From NCBI RefSeq assembly GCF_000420705.1, contig NZ_ATVL01000010.1, forward strand, positions 62,001 to 126,000: 64,000 nt of DNA. The letters run 5' to 3'. The notes under the pieces were generated by a model. The model had not been told where the DNA came from. It saw nothing but the letters and a program-made list of their open reading frames with translations, and made no database searches. Positions 60,512-64,000 of the stretch are shown here, one piece after another. This DNA comes from Hymenobacter norwichensis DSM 15439. GTDB taxonomy: Bacteria > Bacteroidota > Bacteroidia > Cytophagales > Hymenobacteraceae. The translations under genes were made by a program, and so were the position numbers. Position 1 is the first letter of the stretch. Every line of letters starts with the position of its first letter.

Positions 60512-61825
60512 TTATGGAGAAGTGCTAGGGGTAGAGCGGAGCAGCAGATAGCCCACTGTGCCTGAGGTGAGCGAGGCTAACAGGATAGCTAATTTCGCCA
60601 CCGCTTCGCCTTCGGAATGTTCGCCCAGTGCCAGCAGCGTCACGAACAGGGCCATGGTGAAGCCAATGCCGGCCAATACGCCCGCGCCCCACAGGTGCCG
60701 CCATGTTACGCCGGTTGGTAGTTCGGCCCAGCCAAGCCGTACGGTGGTCCACGCCAACAGCCCAATGCCTAGGGGCTTACCTAGCACCAAGCCGGCCAGA
60801 ATGCCCAAACCCAGCGGCGAAAACAGTTGCCCGAATACCGAAGCATCAATGGCTAGGCTGGTATTGGCAAAGGCGAAAAGCGGAATGATGCCGAAGGCTA
60901 CCACCGAGTGCAGCCTCTGCTCCAGCTTCTGGGCCGGCGAGCTGATGGAGTCCGACAAGTGCTCCAGTTCTTCGCTAATGGTGCGCGGGTCGGCGTCGGC
61001 GCCATGTACTTCGTGGTTCAGAAACCGTAGACGCTCATCTAGCAGCCGCAGCAACGCGTTGCGGTCTAGACCAATGCGGGAAGGTATGGCCAGCGCCAGC
61101 AGCACCCCCGCAATAGTGGCATGGATGCCAGATTCCAACGTGAAATACCATAGCACTACGCCTAACCCCAGATACAGCCACAAACTGCGGAAGCCCAGTA
61201 GGTTGAGAGCAATCAATGATGCCCAGGTGCCTAGCGCCAGGTACAGGTAGTGTAGGTCCAAATCGGCTGTGTAGAAGCCCGCTATAACCAGCACCGCGCC
61301 CAAATCATCGACGATGGCCAGCGCCGTGAGGAATACCTTGAGGCCGAGCGGTACCCGGGAGCCCAGCAACTGCAATACGGCCAGCGCAAACGCAATATCA
61401 GTAGCCATCGGAATGCCCCAGCCGCCCGCCGTAACGGTGCCGTGGTTGAACACCGAGTAAAGCAGGGCCGGCAGTAGCATGCCACCTAAGGCCCCTGCAA
61501 TGGGTAAGGCCGCCTGCCGCACCGAGGCTAGCTCGCCTTCCAGCACTTCCCGCTTGATTTCCAGCCCTACAATCAGAAAAAACACGGTCATCAGGCCGTC
61601 ATTAATCCAGTGCAGCAGGCTCTTGTCGAGCACTAAGCCGTTGAAGCCAATGCGCAGGTGTTGGTCCCAGATGGTGGGGAAGTAGCGGGCAACGCCCCAC
61701 TCGGTATTGGCTAGCACCAGCGCTAGTACCGCGCTAATCATCAAGATAATACCTCCCGCAGCCTCCCGGCGAAAGAATTCGGCGAAAGGCCGCACCAGCG
61801 GCCGAATAAGTTGGGCTACAGCCAT
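60512..61825 (-). CDS. nhaA: Na+/H+ antiporter NhaA
   Basis: A 437-residue antiporter with 12 helices. VGLEIKREVLEGELAS (helix 2-3), ATDIAFALAVL and the ion-binding double Asp in ALAIVDDLGAVLVIA are diagnostic. An about 50-residue insertion near the middle (FLNHEVHGADADPRTISEEL) is typical of non-enterobacterial members. It exports Na+ for pH and salt homeostasis. The 60333-60511 spacer is AT-rich with no gene. Confidence 0.94.
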   Translation of the reverse strand: MAVAQLIRPLVRPFAEFFRREAAGGIILMISAVLALVLANTEWGVARYFPTIWDQHLRIGFNGLVLDKSLLHWINDGLMTVFFLIVGLEIKREVLEGELASVRQAALPIAGALGGMLLPALLYSVFNHGTVTAGGWGIPMATDIAFALAVLQLLGSRVPLGLKVFLTALAIVDDLGAVLVIAGFYTADLDLHYLYLALGTWASLIALNLLGFRSLWLYLGLGVVLWYFTLESGIHATIAGVLLALAIPSRIGLDRNALLRLLDERLRFLNHEVHGADADPRTISEELEHLSDSISSPAQKLEQRLHSVVAFGIIPLFAFANTSLAIDASVFGQLFSPLGLGILAGLVLGKPLGIGLLAWTTVRLGWAELPTGVTWRHLWGAGVLAGIGFTMALFVTLLALGEHSEGEAVAKLAILLASLTSGTVGYLLLRSTPSTSP

Positions 61826-61999
61826 ACTACACTACAAGGGAAAAAGCGCCTGATGAAGGCTGTTCTACGGGGAAGCTAGCGGCATAGACAAGCGCGCAGC
61901 ATATTCGCGGCCCCGCCGGTTAGTTGGGGCCAGGAAGGTAGCTCCTTTGGTGGAAAGCGGGTTTTGCGTACTCTTGCGCCCTGCCTTTGCCTATCCGCC

Positions 62000-63355
62000 A
62001 TGCCCCAGTCTAATACCATCCTGCTCATCGACGACGAAAATAGCCTACGCCAAGTGGTCGGGCGGGTGCTGGAGCTGGAAGGCTACACCGTGCTGATGGC
62101 AGCCAACGCCCAGCGCGGCTTGGAACTATTGCGCCAGCATGCTGAGGAAGTGCTGGTAGTTCTCTCCGATGTGAAACTGCCCGACGGTCACGGCTTGAGC
62201 TTGCTGCCGCGCTATAAAGCTGTGGCCCCACTGGCTGAGGTAATTTTGATGACAGCCTACGGCACCATTGCCGATGGGGTGCAAGCCATGAAATCCGGCG
62301 CCTTCGACTACCTCACCAAAGGCGACTCCGACGACCAGCTGGTAGTAGTAGTGGAACGCGCCGCCGACAAAGCGCGCCTGCAACGCCGCGTGGCCGAGCT
62401 GGAAAAGCAGCTGGCCCCGCAGTTCACCTTCGACTCCATGATTGGCGGTTCCGTACCGCTGGCGCAGGCTAAAGCGCTGGCTTTGCGCGTGTCGCCGACG
62501 GACAGCACCGTATTGCTGGAAGGCCCCACGGGCTCAGGCAAAGAGCTGTTTGCGCAGGCTATTCACGCCGCCAGTCCGCGCCGCACCAAGCCGTTTGTGG
62601 CCGTCAATTGCAGCGCCTTTCCCAAAGACTTGTTGGAATCGGAGCTGCTGGGCTACCGCAAAGGCGCCTTCACTGGGGCGCTAGCGGACAAGCGCGGGCT
62701 GATGGAAGAAGCTAACGGCGGCACCTTGTTTCTGGATGAAATAGGGGAACTGCCGCTGGAGCTACAGGCCAAGCTGCTGCGCGTGCTCGAAACCCAAAGC
62801 TTCACCAAAATCGGGGACACCAAGCCTATATCCGTGAACGTGCGGATTGTGGCCGCCACCAACCGCAACTTGCGCCAGGAAGCCGACGAAGGTCATTTCC
62901 GCCCCGACCTGTACTACCGGCTGGCCGTTTTCACGGTGGCCGTGCCGCCGCTCAACGCCCGCCGCGAAGACATCGAACCACTAGCCACCTACTTCCTGCA
63001 TTTCTACGCCGCCAAGCTGCGCAAGCGCCTGCGCGGCCTGGAACCGGAAGCTCTAACGCAGCTGCAGCGCCACGACTGGCGCGGCAATGTGCGGGAGCTG
63101 AAAAACGTGCTGGAACGCGCCGCCATCCTCGCCGACACCGACACGCTAACCATTGACGACCTGCCCACCGAGTTTCAGTATTTCACGGCGGAGCCAGCCG
63201 CCGATGAAGCCTCCGACAAAACCCTCCGCACTCTAGAAAAGCGCCAGATCCGGACGGTGCTGCAAGAAACCGGCGGCAACAAAATGGAAGCCGCCCGCCA
63301 ACTCGGCATCGGTACCAAAACCCTCTACCGCAAGATTCAGGAGTATGGGTTGTAG
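62000..63355 (+). CDS. Sigma-54-dependent response regulator, NtrC family
   Basis: A 451-residue activator. Receiver domain (1-120) with acidic pair LLIDDEN and phospho-acceptor Asp in VLSDVKLPDGHG. AAA+ domain (about 145-380) with Walker A GPTGSGKELFA, sigma-54 loop KGAFTGA, Walker B GGTLFLDEIGEL and arginine finger FRPDLYYRL. C-terminal Fis-type HTH (NKMEAARQLGIGTKTLYRKI). The start is MPQSNTILLI. No sensor kinase is adjacent in this window. It lies immediately upstream of kdpF, suggesting control of potassium uptake. Confidence 0.93.
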   Translation: MPQSNTILLIDDENSLRQVVGRVLELEGYTVLMAANAQRGLELLRQHAEEVLVVLSDVKLPDGHGLSLLPRYKAVAPLAEVILMTAYGTIADGVQAMKSGAFDYLTKGDSDDQLVVVVERAADKARLQRRVAELEKQLAPQFTFDSMIGGSVPLAQAKALALRVSPTDSTVLLEGPTGSGKELFAQAIHAASPRRTKPFVAVNCSAFPKDLLESELLGYRKGAFTGALADKRGLMEEANGGTLFLDEIGELPLELQAKLLRVLETQSFTKIGDTKPISVNVRIVAATNRNLRQEADEGHFRPDLYYRLAVFTVAVPPLNARREDIEPLATYFLHFYAAKLRKRLRGLEPEALTQLQRHDWRGNVRELKNVLERAAILADTDTLTIDDLPTEFQYFTAEPAADEASDKTLRTLEKRQIRTVLQETGGNKMEAARQLGIGTKTLYRKIQEYGL

Positions 63356-63376
63356 AGACGCGACACTTTGCATCTC
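63355..63376. repeat. Short GAGACGC hairpin repeat, copy a
   Basis: GAGACGCGACACTTTGCATC then TC, an imperfect stem overlapping the regulator's last base. A close relative (GAGACGCGAAGTGTTGCGTC then T) is at 63608-63628. The pair brackets the long hairpin at 63443-63539. Confidence 0.55.
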
Positions 63377-63442
63377 GGTATTGAACGACGTGTATAGTTA
63401 GGCAATGCTGCTTTTTACACAGGTTAACCCCGCATAAAAGGC

Positions 63443-63539
63443 CCGTCATGCAGAGCGCAGCGAAGCATCTCGCGTGCTGACTCAAGATTAGCAACCATAC
63501 GTCAGCACGCAAGATGCTTCGCTGCGCTCTGCATGACGG
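63443..63539. repeat. Long hairpin of the GTCAT...GCTGAC repeat family, copy 2
   Basis: 39-base arms (63443-63481 and 63501-63539) with one mismatch and a 19-base loop. Nearly the same arm as copy 1 at 6758-6852, 57 kb away. Confidence 0.88.
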
Positions 63540-63607
63540 TCTTTCTTAGTACTCTTCTACTTCTCACACCCAATAGATAGCCCCGCCTAAACAACCTCAG
63601 CAACGCC

Positions 63608-63628
63608 GAGACGCGAAGTGTTGCGTCT
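63608..63628. repeat. Short GAGACGC hairpin repeat, copy b
   Basis: AGACGC (63609-63614) pairs with GCGTCT (63623-63628), 8-base loop. Relative of copy a at 63355-63376. Confidence 0.55.
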
Positions 63629-63639
63629 ATATACTATTC

Positions 63640-63690
63640 AAACCGGGTTATTCTGACCGACGCACCGGGTCAGAATGACCCGGTTTTTTT
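63640..63690 (+). terminator. Terminator upstream of the kdp promoter region
   Basis: 19-base arms AAACCGGGTTATTCTGACC (63640-63658) and GGTCAGAATGACCCGGTTT (63668-63686), one mismatch, followed by TTTT. It insulates kdp from regulator transcription. Confidence 0.9.
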
Positions 63691-63731
63691 GTGTCTGCAT
63701 GGTTCTGTATTCACTGTGTTGGAAATATAGT

Positions 63732-63796
63732 CGCTGATAATCAGCGTGATGTACTGATTAGAGTGTGGTGAGGAGCAAATCGGGTCGGGATTGGCA
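63732..63796 (+). promoter_or_regulatory. Candidate kdp control region: palindrome plus -24/-12-like element
   Basis: CGCTGAT-A-ATCAGCG (63732-63746) is a perfect palindrome suited to a dimeric Fis-type HTH. Downstream, GG (63782-63783), ten bases and GC (63794-63795) have sigma-54 spacing, though the flanking bases fit the consensus only partly. The order activator site, promoter, gene matches NtrC-type control. Inference only. Confidence 0.42.
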
Positions 63797-63829
63797 AGTG
63801 GGAATGCGCACGTCAACAATCTGGCACCT

Positions 63830-63925
63830 ATGGCACCTGCTCTTATGATTCCCTTGCTCACCGCGGCCAGCTGCGCTGGCTTCTGGCTCTTCTTTAAATC
63901 CGTCGAGTTTTTCGACCACATCTAG
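63830..63925 (+). CDS. Small hydrophobic ORF preceding kdpF
   Basis: 31 codons, MAPALMIPLLTAASCAG then FWLFFKSVEFFDHI: one membrane helix with an aromatic C-terminus. It ends 14 bases before kdpF. It is too short for statistical support, but the codons and helix pattern look protein-like, and its position in the kdp leader suggests a small pump-associated peptide or leader ORF. Confidence 0.5.
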   Translation: MAPALMIPLLTAASCAGFWLFFKSVEFFDHI

Positions 63926-63939
63926 CCCCGGCCTTCCCC

Positions 63940-64000
63940 ATGATGATTACCCTCTTTGTCTTGTCGCTGGCCGTGTTTGTCTACCTGGTGTACGTGCTGC
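63940..64000 (+). CDS. kdpF: Potassium-transporting ATPase subunit KdpF (partial, runs off the window)
   Basis: MMITLFVLSLAVFVYLVYVL is the visible part: a single hydrophobic helix with the LAVFxYLxYxL pattern of KdpF, the small subunit stabilising the KdpFABC high-affinity K+ pump. kdpA would follow outside the window. Identification rests on the short motif and the small-subunit-first position. Confidence 0.75.
   Translation, partial: MMITLFVLSLAVFVYLVYVL

Overview
This window reads as chromosomal DNA of a GC-rich Bacteroidota, most like Hymenobacter or a close Cytophagales relative. Five things in the sequence point there. Promoters carry the phylum's -7 box (TAnnTTTG, usually TACCTTTGC), in one case with a TTG box 19 bases upstream (rpmG). 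Two large secreted proteins end in type IX secretion (T9SS type A) sorting domains. Ribosomal genes occur in the Bacteroidetes order rpmB - rpmG - DUF4295 - ftsY - rimO. There are Bacteroidetes-typical families (DUF1599, a BT_3928/DoxX-like protein, BshC, an SDR-type threonine dehydrogenase, small TonB-C proteins). Shine-Dalgarno sequences are not evident. I see no prophage, insertion sequence, CRISPR array or rRNA operon. Genus assignment is inference from protein resemblance.

Layout. 1-4 kb: three small TonB-C-domain proteins around a class I-like HMG-CoA reductase. 4-11 kb: homogentisate dioxygenase, a transglutaminase-like protein, a C-terminal processing protease, ruvX-def, and a zinc phospholipase/nuclease-fold protein. 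11-24 kb: a translation and housekeeping block (rpmB, rpmG, DUF4295, ftsY, rimO, bshC, 5-formyl-THF cyclo-ligase, exbD-like, a DUF2157/GDYXXLXY operon, mnmD, a thioesterase, rlmN). 24-31 kb: envelope and metabolic genes, including map, yihY, threonine dehydrogenase and a secreted patatin. 31-36 kb: a three-gene molybdenum hydroxylase operon of the PaoABC type whose 2Fe-2S subunit is fused to an N-terminal degenerate redoxin domain, leaving the Tat signal in the middle of the protein. 36-50 kb: GerW-like and roadblock-like proteins, tRNA-Arg(ACG), a cystathionine gamma-synthase family enzyme, an NAPE-PLD-like hydrolase, a T9SS protein, TerC, kbl, a cytosolic patatin and an M19-like dipeptidase. 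50-56 kb: folP-cdaA, DUF1599, DoxX-like, a DppB-type permease, aroK and a fatty-acid hydroxylase. 56-64 kb: a large T9SS protein, PAP2 phosphatase, nhaA, an NtrC-type regulator and the first gene(s) of a kdp potassium-pump operon, which runs off the right edge.

Functional links. tdh (29.5 kb) and kbl (45.3 kb) together make the two-step threonine-to-glycine route. folP and cdaA overlap and are co-transcribed. The NtrC-type regulator lies directly upstream of kdpF, with a perfect palindrome and a -24/-12-like element between them, so it is a candidate regulator of potassium uptake.

The most unusual structural signal lies outside the genes. At least ten intergenic spacers are built from long imperfect inverted repeats. 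In several, the arms touch the flanking stop and start codons, and the arms belong to several unrelated sequence families. A separate long hairpin family (arms of the type GTCATnCnGAGC...GCTGAC) occurs three times. Roughly every convergent or gene-end spacer also carries a strong, often bidirectional, terminator hairpin.
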